Shown: positions 1-8,528 of the stretch, piece after piece
How positions within the stretch are numbered: the first letter of the stretch is position 1
How the letters are laid out: each line of letters begins with the position of its first letter
Assembly: GCF_039710355.1 (NCBI RefSeq)
Contig: NZ_JBDKWZ010000004.1
Span: 62,001 to 126,000 of the forward strand
DNA from: Rapidithrix thailandica
Lineage (GTDB): Bacteria > Bacteroidota > Bacteroidia > Cytophagales > Flammeovirgaceae
Reading direction: 5' to 3'
Length of the DNA: 64,000 bases
Position numbers and translations under genes: made by a program
Notes under the pieces: generated by a model
Told to the model about the DNA's origin: nothing
Seen by the model: the letters and a program-made list of their open reading frames with translations, nothing else
The model's database searches: none

Positions 1-14
1 ACCTTTTATAATCC

Positions 15-656
15 ATGGCAGCAACAGCCTTATTAGCGGCCGGATCGGCAGCCAAAGGAGTGGTGGAAGGCATCCCTCCTTTGGTGTGGAAAGCCCTGCT
101 GGGAGCGGGGGTGGTGTTTGTGGGTTACCAGGTAGTCCGGAAGGTGCAGAAGCGGGAACAGGAGAAGAAGTTCGACCGGGCGTACGGCTCGGATACCACC
201 TTGGGTCGTGCAGCGGTGTACGCCTCCCGTTATTACTCGGCCATGTGGGAGAATGACTTTTTCGGATGGTCGGAGGACGAAGAAGAGCTTTTCGGTACAA
301 CCCGGGACATGGCCCAAGCGGGGGTATCTTTTGGGGAGGTGACCGAAGCTTACCGGATGCGCTACGGCAAGGACCTGTTGAAAAACATCCAAAACGCCTT
401 GAGCCCTTCGGAGTTTGGCAAGTTCCGCCAACTTCTGGCGGGTGATTTAAGCGGTCTGGTCTTGCCGGAGAAAGTCTATGGCAAGGGGCTGGTACCGGTG
501 TTTTCCTCCGACCTGCAAAGCGTGCAGTACATCCAAAGCGAGCAGCCTTTGGGCATGAAGCAATCGGTGGTGCGCTTAGGGGATGTGTTCTTTGTGGAGC
601 TGGAAAACAAGCAGCAGCGCTATTTTGTACCCCGGGATAAAGTTACTATACGATGA
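15..656 (+). CDS. Membrane-anchored protein with an annexin-like helical repeat
   Basis: This 213-residue protein has one hydrophobic segment at about residues 22-43, after a small Ala/Gly-rich start, and a basic stretch just behind it. Residues of about 78-143 resemble a single annexin repeat: an acidic DEEELF helix, then helices ending in YGKDLLKNIQNALS and a FGKFRQLL helix. In annexins such repeats bind acidic membranes through calcium; whether this one binds calcium is unknown. The C-terminal 70 residues look like a small beta domain. Its stop overlaps the next start by 4 bases (ATGA), so it is the first visible gene of a translationally coupled block. A role at a lipid membrane, in the virion or in the host envelope, is inferred. 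The annexin match is by eye only. Confidence 0.6.
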   Translation: MAATALLAAGSAAKGVVEGIPPLVWKALLGAGVVFVGYQVVRKVQKREQEKKFDRAYGSDTTLGRAAVYASRYYSAMWENDFFGWSEDEEELFGTTRDMAQAGVSFGEVTEAYRMRYGKDLLKNIQNALSPSEFGKFRQLLAGDLSGLVLPEKVYGKGLVPVFSSDLQSVQYIQSEQPLGMKQSVVRLGDVFFVELENKQQRYFVPRDKVTIR

Positions 657-1327
657 AAGATACCCCATTACCTTTTGTGTTTGTCGCGGGTTTGTTGATT
701 TATTTATCTACGCGCAAGCGTTTGTCACCCAAGGTACCGGGAGCACCGGTATCTAAGGGTTTTCCTTTGCGACAAGGGAGTACAGGGCCTTTGGTGAGGC
801 AATTGCAGGCGGCCTTGTTGCAAAAAGGCGGGAGTGCCGCCGCCCTGCTCCGGGCTTCCGGAGGGGCGGACGGGACGTTTGGCCGGGGGACGGCAAAAGC
901 CCTGGTTCTGGCCGGTTATCCCACGGTAGTGAACCGCAGCACTTTTGAGCGCTTGATCAACCGTCCGGAGCCGGAAAAACCCGCCGGTTCGCCCCAATAC
1001 GTCTATGCCAAAAACCGCTACGGGGCTTCGGTCTACAAGAAGGTCAACAGCTTCTCGCTCCCCTTGATCGGGGAGACGTATTTGGGGGCTTTGCCAATCG
1101 TCAAAGTGGAGGACCAGACCTACCTGGGCAAGGCCACCGGCAAGACCAAGGGGGACTACTGGGAAGTGGAGGCGGTGTTGAACGAACGGCCGGTGCGCTT
1201 CTGGGTGGACTCGGACGAAACCAAGGTGTTTTCCGGCAGCCTGCCGGAGTTTTTGGCCTTTCAAAAGACCTATTTAAAGCACAAGAAACCCGAACATATC
1301 CAACGAATCTTGGATGCTTTCTCTTAA
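653..1327 (+). CDS. Membrane-anchored peptidoglycan-binding-like protein
   Basis: This 224-residue protein begins with a short hydrophobic segment (about residues 6-20) followed by basic residues, which suggests a signal anchor. Residues of about 36-100 resemble a PG_binding_1 domain: LRQGSTGPLVRQLQAALL followed by a GxxDGTFGRGTAKAL motif, the usual signature of the three-helix peptidoglycan-binding fold. The remaining 120 residues form a probable beta-rich domain that I do not recognise. It overlaps the preceding gene by 4 bases and sits 3 bases before an M15 peptidase, so it likely positions a wall-degrading activity. In phages, such domains serve entry or lysis. It could equally be a structural spike protein. 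The domain assignment is fairly secure; the role is inferred. Confidence 0.65.
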   Translation: MKDTPLPFVFVAGLLIYLSTRKRLSPKVPGAPVSKGFPLRQGSTGPLVRQLQAALLQKGGSAAALLRASGGADGTFGRGTAKALVLAGYPTVVNRSTFERLINRPEPEKPAGSPQYVYAKNRYGASVYKKVNSFSLPLIGETYLGALPIVKVEDQTYLGKATGKTKGDYWEVEAVLNERPVRFWVDSDETKVFSGSLPEFLAFQKTYLKHKKPEHIQRILDAFS

Positions 1328-1330
1328 ACC

Positions 1331-1822
1331 ATGAAATATTTTAAGTATCACGAATTTGACAGTCCGGACGCCCCGGGTTCTGGCCGGAATATGGACCCGG
1401 GCTTTTTGTCCCGCCTGGACAAGGCCCGGGAGTATTCCGGCATCCCTTACACGGTCAACAGCGGTTACCGGACCAAGCGCTACAATGCGGGTTTGAAAAA
1501 CTCCGTACCGGACAGTGCCCATGTGAAGGGGCTTGCCGTAGACATCGGGTTCAAGACCCTGGGGCAGGCTCATAAGATCCTACAAGGGGCGATCAAAGCG
1601 GGCTTCCGGAGAATCGGCATTGGGGCCGGGTTCATCCACCTGGACAGCGACCGGGCGAAGCCCTGGCCGGCGGTCTGGGGCTATCCCACTACCAACCCAA
1701 AACTGCTCAGGCAGTACGAGACGGTGGTGGAAGGGGGCGCGACCTTGCAAAAAGCCGGTTCCATGGGCCTGGCCCTGGCAGCACTTTTACTCTATATCGT
1801 TTTGACCGGTAAAGAGAAGTAA
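1331..1822 (+). CDS. Peptidase M15-family peptidoglycan hydrolase with C-terminal membrane segment
   Basis: This 163-residue protein matches the Peptidase_M15_3 type (D-Ala-D-Ala carboxypeptidase or endolysin-like). It shows NSGYRT, then SAHVKGLAVD carrying the first His and Asp zinc ligands, and FIHLD carrying the last His ligand. The catalytic core fills about residues 1-135. Unusually for an endolysin, the protein ends with a hydrophobic helix (about residues 141-159) and a short basic tail, so it is probably membrane-tethered. Together with the peptidoglycan-binding protein just upstream it forms a likely wall-opening unit for entry or exit of a virus-like particle, or for passage of a secretion apparatus. 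The enzyme class is well supported by the motifs. Confidence 0.82.
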   Translation: MKYFKYHEFDSPDAPGSGRNMDPGFLSRLDKAREYSGIPYTVNSGYRTKRYNAGLKNSVPDSAHVKGLAVDIGFKTLGQAHKILQGAIKAGFRRIGIGAGFIHLDSDRAKPWPAVWGYPTTNPKLLRQYETVVEGGATLQKAGSMGLALAALLLYIVLTGKEK

Positions 1823-1923
1823 ACCGGCAACATAGCTTTCCAAGCTATTGGATTGTGAATGTAACCGCATCTGTGACAAGAAGCACAGGTGCTTAATTTT
1901 CCACTCTTAAACTTTATACCTAT

Positions 1924-2301
1924 ATGCAATTCGGAATTGAAAACCTGAAAAAGATCCTTTTGGCGGTGTTTGTGTTGATCTACACCCTTTTTGAAATCTT
2001 TGAGTCCAAGTTCAAATGGATGAAGCTGTTAAAGCTTTTGAACGTGGTGAAAGAGATCCCCCGGGTGGTGGCATCGGCCCCTTTCATCGATCAAGAGCTG
2101 GACGACCTTTCCACCGAGGAACACAAAGAGCTGATCGGCTTTATCGCGGAGCGCTTCGAGCTGGACAATGACAAGTCCGAAGAAGCGATTGAAGCGGCAT
2201 TGATGTGGATGGTGGCCACCGGCAACGCGGTGGAGAAATTCAAGGAACTGGGCGTGTTCAGCAAGAAAAAGAAGCAGAAATCGGTCCATGTGTCCGGATA
2301 A
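1924..2301 (+). CDS. Small helical membrane protein of the phage-like block
   Basis: This 125-residue protein has a hydrophobic N-terminal helix at about residues 8-26, then an amphipathic helical region rich in Glu and Lys, and a very basic C-terminus (SKKKKQKS). I do not recognise a family. The 101 bases in front of it hold two small hairpins, one with arms ATAGCTT and AAGCTAT and one with CTGTG and CACAG, which could be a weak terminator or a translation control site. Its 3' end overlaps the next gene by 14 bases, so it is co-translated with it. A holin-like or structural membrane role is possible because the next gene encodes a small double-span membrane protein. This is inference from context only. 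Confidence 0.55.
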   Translation: MQFGIENLKKILLAVFVLIYTLFEIFESKFKWMKLLKLLNVVKEIPRVVASAPFIDQELDDLSTEEHKELIGFIAERFELDNDKSEEAIEAALMWMVATGNAVEKFKELGVFSKKKKQKSVHVSG

Positions 2302-2473
2302 GGAACCCGAGCGCTTGTTGTTGATGGTGGCGGGCCTGGCCGGAGGGCTGGCCGGTCACCATATTGCCCAACACACGGAGTTTAAAACGGCCCCTATTTG
2401 GGGAAGTTTTACTGGAGCCGTGTTGGCCTATTGGCTGTTATCCAAACCTGAAGAAAAAGAAGCTGATCCATGA
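2288..2473 (+). CDS. 61-residue two-span membrane protein, holin-size
   Basis: This short protein has two hydrophobic stretches, at about residues 10-23 and 35-50, separated by a short polar turn, and a charged tail (KPEEKEADP). Size and layout fit a holin or a minor membrane protein of an integrated element, but small membrane proteins cannot be assigned from such features alone. It overlaps the upstream gene by 14 bases and the downstream large gene by 4 bases (ATGA). This tight coupling on both sides supports that it is a real gene and not a chance reading frame. Confidence 0.6.
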   Translation: MCPDKEPERLLLMVAGLAGGLAGHHIAQHTEFKTAPIWGSFTGAVLAYWLLSKPEEKEADP

Positions 2474-5400
2474 GTGATAGTTACTATATCATCAACCCGG
2501 ACCGGAAGGCCGAACTGCATTTTGATTATGGGGAATACAAGGCCCTTCCGGAGGAGCTTAAAAAAGAACTCAAGCGTTATTTTGTCTGGGGCCGGAAGCG
2601 CAAAGCCTGGGTGAGCAAAGGGGATCACCGGAACTTTTCGGTCATCACGATGGTGAGCAAGCTGGATCTTCCTTTGAAAGAAAAGCCGGCCAAGAAACCG
2701 GCTGTGAAGTTGCCCTTCAAGCAACACCTGGCGGCTTATGCGGCATGGAAGGAAGTCCGGGAAACGGTGGAGTCCTCCGCCAAAGAATGGCATTCTACTA
2801 CCGGGGGCCGTATCCGCCTTTCGGACAGTTTTGAGCTGTACGATTTTGATTCGCAACGGGTCCGGTCAGAGGACGATCATTCGTTTACCTTCCGGGTCGA
2901 TACGTATCTTGATCCGGATAAAAACGTGGTGATCGTAGGGGAACACCTGCAACAGATTTACGGCATGCGGGTATATATGCGCAGCATCCGGAAGCGGGTC
3001 AAGCCTTCGGGCAAGCAGGAAAGCTATGGCTTTAAGGTACTTGCCTCGCAATGGACGCCTTTTGCTTTACCTGACAGGGTGCAGGTGCCTGCCGGCAAAC
3101 GCAAACCGCATTACAGGTTGGGCGAGCCGAAGAGCTACCGGGACCGGGAAAAGTTACGCAGGGACGTCTTGTTGGAAGAGCTGATGTTGGGTAAGCTGGA
3201 GATGGCCCTGGAGAGCAAGTTCAACGGGATGGAGGACATGACCGAGCGTATACCGGAAGAACAGCAGCATTGGTATGTGCCCGGACTCTCCCAAATCCCG
3301 GAGGTATTTTACCGCGAAACGCCGGAACACTACGGTAAGAACCTGGTGCTTTGGGGGCATTCCGGGGTGCGCTATGCCCTGCGGTACCATCACCGGCCGG
3401 TGCCCCAATACCTGGATCTGGAGGGAAAGGGGAAGCCGGAAAAGAAAATCCTTGGTCCGGAGGCGAAAAAGAAACTTGCCGAACAGCTAAGGCAAAAGGC
3501 GGAAAGCCTGGAGAAAAAGGCTGCGGCCAAGCGTTCCGGGGGGACGTTTCACCAGAACTGGACCCCGAGAAGGGCGGGCATTATGAAAAGCCTGGAGGCG
3601 GACGCGGAAGCCCTGGAGCAAAAGGCCTTTGCCTTCCGGAAGTTGGCCGAAGGCTGGGAAGCCGGCAGTGTTCCGGAGCTGTTGCAAGGGATCCGGACGA
3701 TTGCCGATTTGAACGAGCTGTACTCTTTTTATCCTACCATCCGTGGCAATACGCCGGAGAGCTATTTGGACGAAGCCCGTAAGCGCCTGGAGCGTTTGCA
3801 AACCATGGGCCTTGATTCGGAAAGCCGGTTTCAGGCGGCTAAGAAAGCGTTACAGGAATTGGCTCCTGTTGAACTTTCCGAAGAGGCACAAAGCGCCAGG
3901 CGGTTGCGGGAATTGGAAGAGAAGTTCCGGACGAGCAAACAGCCGGGCTTTTTTCCTACGCCTAAAGCGGTGGCGGAAAAAATGATTGCCCTGGCCAGGG
4001 TGCCGGAAGGGGCGGTGATCCTGGAACCCAGCGCCGGCCTGGGCCATTTGGCCGCGGAGATCAAACAAGCCTTTCCGGAAAACAAACTGGTGATAGGCGA
4101 ACTCAACCGCTCCTTTCACGAAGTGCTCAGCCTCAAAGGTTTTGAAGTGGCGTTTGATGATTTTCTTTCGTACCGTCCAGCAGAAAAAGACAGGCCGGAA
4201 ATCATCTTGATGAATCCTCCCTTTGAAAAGGGGCAGGATGCCGAACATATCCTTCATGCCTTTGAGATGGTCAAACCCGGGGGTCAGGTGATCAGCCTGG
4301 CTTCGGAAGGCTTGTTTTTCCGGCAGTCGAAAAAGGAAACGGCTTTCCGGGAGTTTTTGGAGGAACAAGGTGGAACTTCCGAAGTACTACCGGAAAAAAG
4401 CTTTACCGGCAGCGGGGCCTTTAAACAAACCGGGGTCCGTACCCGGATCGTGGTTTTGGAAAAGCCGGCTGTCAAAGAAGAGAAGCCCGTAGTAACCAAA
4501 CCGGAAAAACAAATGATTGAGCCTAAAAAGAAACCGGAGATGAAAAAGAAAGCTTCCGTACAACAGGAAATTCATTTTAAAGAGGATGTGTACCACTTTA
4601 GCGAAGACCAAAAAATTATCCGGAAGTTTGCCACTATGCAAGGTAAGGCCAAAGGCCGTAAGGAGTTGAAAAATGCGATCCTGGACTTGCAGAAGAAAGC
4701 CAAGGAAAAGCGCTTTTCCGACCCTTATAAACCCCTGCTCCGCAAGCTCCAGGACGAAGCGGTGGACCTGTACAACGGGATGGAACGGGACAAGATCACC
4801 CGGCAGACGGTTGAATTTTCCAAAAGCCTGGCTTTGGAACTGGAGCAAGAGGCGCAAAAGAAAAAGCTGCGTTATTCGGTGACCTTGCTTAAACGCTTTT
4901 TGAACCTTCAAGGCGAAGAGATTCCGGAAAAGGCAGAGCGCTTGTTAGCCCTGATTCAAAGCGCTTTGAAAAAGGGCAAAGTCCCTAAAGATGACCCCTA
5001 TTATGCCAAGCTGAAAGCGGTGGAAAAGCAGCTGTCTCAAGACAAGTCCCCGGAACTGGAGAGCCGGTCTTTGGAAGGGGTACCCCAAGGGGTAATGAGT
5101 GCGGGGGACCTGCAAAAGATGGATTTTAAAGTCCTTCCCTTCTCGGGCAAGTGGGCGGAGTTTATCGGGCAACCCAGCGAAAACTTTTACCTCATTATTT
5201 ACGGCAAACCCAAGATGGGCAAGTCTAACCTGGCTTTTCAACTGGCTAAATACTTAGGCAGTTTTGGAAAGGTCTTGTATGTAGCCGCCGAAGAGGGCTT
5301 CGGCTTGACGCTCAAAACCAAGATGGAGGAAAACGGGATTGCGGCCGAAGACCCGGTGCATTTTTCCGATGCGCGCCATTTGGAAGGGGTGAAAAAACAC

Positions 5401-5658
5401 CTGGACCAGGGCTATGCAGCTTGCTTTATTGATTCCATCAACGTATTGGACCTGGAGCCGGAAGAATTTGAACGCTTCCGGAAGTCGTACCCCAATACCA
5501 CTTTTGTCTGTATTATGCAATCGACCAAATCCGGAAACTTTCGCGGCAGTCAGGAGTGGACCCACAACGCGGACAGCATTGTCAATCTGGATGAGCCGGG
5601 TTTGGCTACCTGTAGAGGCCGTTTTGGTGCGGGGGAATACAAAATATTTGAACGATGA
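2470..5658 (+). CDS. Large polyvalent-type protein: N6-adenine methyltransferase plus RecA-like ATPase
   Basis: This 1062-residue protein combines at least two enzymes. Residues of about 500-670 are a class I methyltransferase: motif I EPSAGLGHLA near residue 518 and the catalytic NPPF near residue 581 are those of DNA N6-adenine methylases. Residues of about 890-1062 are a P-loop ATPase with Walker A GKPKMGKSN at 912-920 and a hydrophobic strand ending in Asp (AACFIDSIN), as in RecA/RadA or DnaB-like cores. Between and before these lie long Lys/Glu helices, including a FHQNWTPRRA segment that resembles helices in the polyvalent proteins of phages and conjugative elements. Such proteins are thought to protect or process incoming DNA. 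The order N-terminal unknown, helical, methylase, helical, ATPase is unusual. The ATPase could be a replication or packaging motor. Both enzyme calls are solid; the joint function is inferred. Confidence 0.75.
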   Translation: MSDSYYIINPDRKAELHFDYGEYKALPEELKKELKRYFVWGRKRKAWVSKGDHRNFSVITMVSKLDLPLKEKPAKKPAVKLPFKQHLAAYAAWKEVRETVESSAKEWHSTTGGRIRLSDSFELYDFDSQRVRSEDDHSFTFRVDTYLDPDKNVVIVGEHLQQIYGMRVYMRSIRKRVKPSGKQESYGFKVLASQWTPFALPDRVQVPAGKRKPHYRLGEPKSYRDREKLRRDVLLEELMLGKLEMALESKFNGMEDMTERIPEEQQHWYVPGLSQIPEVFYRETPEHYGKNLVLWGHSGVRYALRYHHRPVPQYLDLEGKGKPEKKILGPEAKKKLAEQLRQKAESLEKKAAAKRSGGTFHQNWTPRRAGIMKSLEADAEALEQKAFAFRKLAEGWEAGSVPELLQGIRTIADLNELYSFYPTIRGNTPESYLDEARKRLERLQTMGLDSESRFQAAKKALQELAPVELSEEAQSARRLRELEEKFRTSKQPGFFPTPKAVAEKMIALARVPEGAVILEPSAGLGHLAAEIKQAFPENKLVIGELNRSFHEVLSLKGFEVAFDDFLSYRPAEKDRPEIILMNPPFEKGQDAEHILHAFEMVKPGGQVISLASEGLFFRQSKKETAFREFLEEQGGTSEVLPEKSFTGSGAFKQTGVRTRIVVLEKPAVKEEKPVVTKPEKQMIEPKKKPEMKKKASVQQEIHFKEDVYHFSEDQKIIRKFATMQGKAKGRKELKNAILDLQKKAKEKRFSDPYKPLLRKLQDEAVDLYNGMERDKITRQTVEFSKSLALELEQEAQKKKLRYSVTLLKRFLNLQGEEIPEKAERLLALIQSALKKGKVPKDDPYYAKLKAVEKQLSQDKSPELESRSLEGVPQGVMSAGDLQKMDFKVLPFSGKWAEFIGQPSENFYLIIYGKPKMGKSNLAFQLAKYLGSFGKVLYVAAEEGFGLTLKTKMEENGIAAEDPVHFSDARHLEGVKKHLDQGYAACFIDSINVLDLEPEEFERFRKSYPNTTFVCIMQSTKSGNFRGSQEWTHNADSIVNLDEPGLATCRGRFGAGEYKIFER

Positions 5659-5951
5659 AAAACATTTTAAAAACCGTAGGGACCCAGCGCCTTTTACTCG
5701 ACAATACGGTGAAGAAACTGACCTTGCCGCAAACAGCGGTGGAAGCCTTGCTGGTGCTGGAGGCGGAAGGGACGGCAAAAGCGGCCCGTTGGTGGACAGA
5801 TGGCAGTGAGCCTACCGCTAGTGAAGGGATGCTTTTGGGCGATGCTTCCGTACTGGAACTCACCCACCGGCAAGACCTGGAGCGCTTTCAAATTATCGGG
5901 ATTGATCCGGGCAAAACGTCAGTATTAACCATCACCTATTACGGCTTTTAA
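5655..5951 (+). CDS. Small putative virion/tail-type beta-sandwich protein
   Basis: This 98-residue protein contains ARWWTDGSEPTASEGMLL, followed by a VLELT strand and a final LTITYYGF strand. This resembles small phage structural domains of the form 'R-W-x-DG-x-x-PTa-x-x-G-x-x-L ... I-x-x-Y'. I have seen this pattern next to phage tail or capsid genes, so I regard it as the clearest structural-protein hint in the block, though I cannot name the exact family. It overlaps the preceding gene by 4 bases and lies 2 bases before the next one. No membrane segment or signal is present. Assignment as a virion component is moderate. Confidence 0.5.
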   Translation: MKNILKTVGTQRLLLDNTVKKLTLPQTAVEALLVLEAEGTAKAARWWTDGSEPTASEGMLLGDASVLELTHRQDLERFQIIGIDPGKTSVLTITYYGF

Positions 5952-5953
5952 CC

Positions 5954-6334
5954 ATGGCAGTACAGATGACACGCAAACGGCTGTATCAGCTGTGTAGTAG
6001 CGTAGGTTCCGGCGACAACGGAGGAGGGACAAACAGCCCCCAGGTACTGGACCGCTTTGTCACTTCGGACCATCTTGTCAAATCGGCCTATTGGAAGCTG
6101 GAAGGGCCCAGAAGCCTGGGCGCCCCCCGCTATTCCCCCTTGGAAATAGAGGCGGTGATTTGGGAGGTGCGCCTGGCTTCGGAAAGCACCTGGACGCTCA
6201 AAAGTACCTGGGCGGAAGTCCGGGCCTATGCCGCTGCCCGCAGCACAGCCGAACATTGGTATTTGCGGGGGACGGTAAGCGCGAAACAAGGATTGGAAAA
6301 CATTGAAATCGGCCTGGCTATTGAACTCTTATGA
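5954..6334 (+). CDS. Unrecognised 126-residue protein of the phage-like block
   Basis: I do not recognise this protein. It begins MAVQMTRKRLYQLC, contains a Gly-rich stretch (GSGDNGGGTN), and is mostly short strands with several Trp residues, which fits a small beta-structured structural protein. It lies 2 bases after the small putative virion protein and overlaps the start of the LamG-like fibre gene by 4 bases. Its position between two likely particle components suggests a connector or minor structural protein. No catalytic motif is visible. Confidence 0.5.
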   Translation: MAVQMTRKRLYQLCSSVGSGDNGGGTNSPQVLDRFVTSDHLVKSAYWKLEGPRSLGAPRYSPLEIEAVIWEVRLASESTWTLKSTWAEVRAYAAARSTAEHWYLRGTVSAKQGLENIEIGLAIELL

Positions 6335-8526
6335 AAGCAACAGTAATTGACCAACGGGCCTTGTGGCATACCCGGGCCCAGCTTAGTTTTAACCTATCCG
6401 GGAACCAGCGGGTAGTAATCCCCAATCCCATATACAAGCGCTTTGCCTTCCATCAGGGGCAAAGCTTTTCGTTGGTAGGCCTGGCCAGGGTAGTTGAAGG
6501 GGGTGACCTGGTGCAAAAACTGGAGGGGACGGGCTGGAGCCTGAGGGCCCATACCGGGCAAATAGGCTTTACCCTGTACGCTTCGGGAGGCTTGAATTAT
6601 TCCTGTCTTTGGGACGGTTTTCGTCTCCAAGACACCTTTCACTTTGTTGTTACCTACGAAGCGCAGAGCAAAGCCCTGGCTTTGTCGGTCAACGGGCGAA
6701 AGGTGGCCGAAACGGAGTGTACGGGTTTGAGTGCCGGTCAGGATTTTGTGAGTAATGCCCCTTTGAGTTTCGGAAGTTTTGAAGGCTGTTTGTCTCAAGT
6801 CTCGCTGTACGACAAAGCATTGTCTCAGGGCGAAGTCCAGGCATTGCACAAATGGGTAGGTTTGGTACCTTCTTCATTACATGCGGTTTGTACCGGCTAT
6901 TGGCCTTTGGATGTGGACCTTTTACACCGGGGCAGCGACCGGCCGCTTTGGGCGTTTGACCACTCCAAGCGGTTCAATTATGCCAAGCCGGCAGCCCTTG
7001 TAGCGGCACATGGAACCCTGGAAAATTATTCCCTGGAGGAAACCGGAAACCTGGGCTTTGGCAAACAAAACGCACTGAAAGATTTGTACCAAAGCCGGGG
7101 GCTTTACAGGGGTACGGGCTACCGGGTGAACCGGAGTACTCCAGGGGCCGCGATAGAAATCACCTGCGGTTTTGACCAAATGCAGCAGGCGGGAAAAGGT
7201 AGCCTGGTCTTGGAGTTGGATACGGAAAAACAAGCCGGACCGGCGGAGCTTCTGGTCACCACACCCGCTTCCAATTATTTTGGTCATATACGCCTGCAAA
7301 GCGATCAAATCTCCCTGGTAACCGGTGAAGTTGGTTTTGATACAAGCATCAAGGCAAACCCGATCCGGGGCCGGCACACCTTATTGATACAATACCCTAC
7401 TTTGAGCACAAGAAAAATTTGGTACCGGGAAGGCCGGGGCCCTTTTGTCCCGGTTGAAACCCGGACGGACGGGCTTTTTTCCAACCCTCAAAATACAGCC
7501 TTTTTGCTGGGGGAAAATCCCGGTAAGGGTTTGGTGTTGCAAAGGGCTTTGTTCAGCACGGAAGCCCTTGTTCCGGAAGTGTACGAGCGGGAAACCTTTG
7601 ACCCCGGTTTATTGCTTTCCGATTACCGGTTTTGCGAAAGGGAAGGCAAGCAGGTTTTTGACCGGGTAAGCAGTGTTGCCGTCTCTTTGCCGTCCCAGGT
7701 GACGGGGGACGGGACGGGAAATGGCGCCTGGAGGGATGAGTGGCATGGGCAACCGGCCCTGGTGCAAACCACTTCTTTCAATAAGGAAAGCGACAGTCAA
7801 CAGCAGCTTTTGGTGCCCCATTTCGACTTGCCCATAGACGAAAAAGGGCTCACGGTCATGCTGAATGTATACCCTTCGGCCCCTTTCGACACGGAGGACC
7901 TGGGGATTCTGCACAGCAACGACCGGCAAATAAGGTTGTACCGTGAAAACGACCGGCAATGGCGGTTTCAATACGACTTTGACAAGGGGCATTCCTTTGC
8001 CTTCGACCAGGAGGCGGTGTATAAAAATCTCCATGCCTTTAGTTCCTGGGTCTTTGTCCTGGGGGAAGACTCCCGTTTCTACTTCAACGGGACGCCCCTG
8101 GGAACGGTCACCAGGGATGGCAGTTTGACGGGGCAAGCTTTCACCGGGGACTTACAGCTCTATGGCGAAACGGCCCCGGGCAACTTTCCCGGGGGTGGCA
8201 CCTACCTGCAAGGCGGTTTCCATTCCTTTGCCCTGTGGAAACGGCAGTTAAGCCCGAAAGAGGTGTTGCAAAACTCCCGTCCGGAGTTTCCCATCGGGAC
8301 CACCCAAGAGCTGGTATTGTACTACCAGCACCAGGAGGGCAGCTATTACGAAGATGGCAGCGCAGTGAAAGTCCGGAACCTGGCCCCGGAGAGCAGCTTT
8401 CCCATAGGTTCAGCTACCCGTCCCGGGGATTGGGACGCGGAAGTATGGGGCTTTCCCGGAGACTATCTCCAGGAACAGTTGCAAGCCGTCAAAAACGCCT
8501 GTGAACGCCTTGAAAATTTGTATTAA
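6331..8526 (+). CDS. Large LamG/concanavalin-like fibre or adhesin protein
   Basis: This 731-residue protein appears to hold several concanavalin-like (LamG) jelly-roll domains, at roughly residues 30-175, 255-415 and 480-650. The typical ends are visible: a FGSFEGCLSQVSLYDKALSQ segment near residue 150 and FHSFALWKRQLSPKEV near residue 640 match the LamG closing motif 'G-x-(L/I)-x-x-(F/L/V)-x-(L/I)-(Y/W)-x-x-x-L-s-x-x-E'. Such domains bind glycans or surface proteins. The protein has no signal peptide, which argues against a secreted adhesin and for a cytoplasmically assembled particle fibre. It is the largest likely structural protein in the block and follows two small ones. Receptor binding by a virus-like particle is the simplest reading. 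Confidence 0.62.
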   Translation: MKATVIDQRALWHTRAQLSFNLSGNQRVVIPNPIYKRFAFHQGQSFSLVGLARVVEGGDLVQKLEGTGWSLRAHTGQIGFTLYASGGLNYSCLWDGFRLQDTFHFVVTYEAQSKALALSVNGRKVAETECTGLSAGQDFVSNAPLSFGSFEGCLSQVSLYDKALSQGEVQALHKWVGLVPSSLHAVCTGYWPLDVDLLHRGSDRPLWAFDHSKRFNYAKPAALVAAHGTLENYSLEETGNLGFGKQNALKDLYQSRGLYRGTGYRVNRSTPGAAIEITCGFDQMQQAGKGSLVLELDTEKQAGPAELLVTTPASNYFGHIRLQSDQISLVTGEVGFDTSIKANPIRGRHTLLIQYPTLSTRKIWYREGRGPFVPVETRTDGLFSNPQNTAFLLGENPGKGLVLQRALFSTEALVPEVYERETFDPGLLLSDYRFCEREGKQVFDRVSSVAVSLPSQVTGDGTGNGAWRDEWHGQPALVQTTSFNKESDSQQQLLVPHFDLPIDEKGLTVMLNVYPSAPFDTEDLGILHSNDRQIRLYRENDRQWRFQYDFDKGHSFAFDQEAVYKNLHAFSSWVFVLGEDSRFYFNGTPLGTVTRDGSLTGQAFTGDLQLYGETAPGNFPGGGTYLQGGFHSFALWKRQLSPKEVLQNSRPEFPIGTTQELVLYYQHQEGSYYEDGSAVKVRNLAPESSFPIGSATRPGDWDAEVWGFPGDYLQEQLQAVKNACERLENLY

Positions 8527-8528
8527 TC

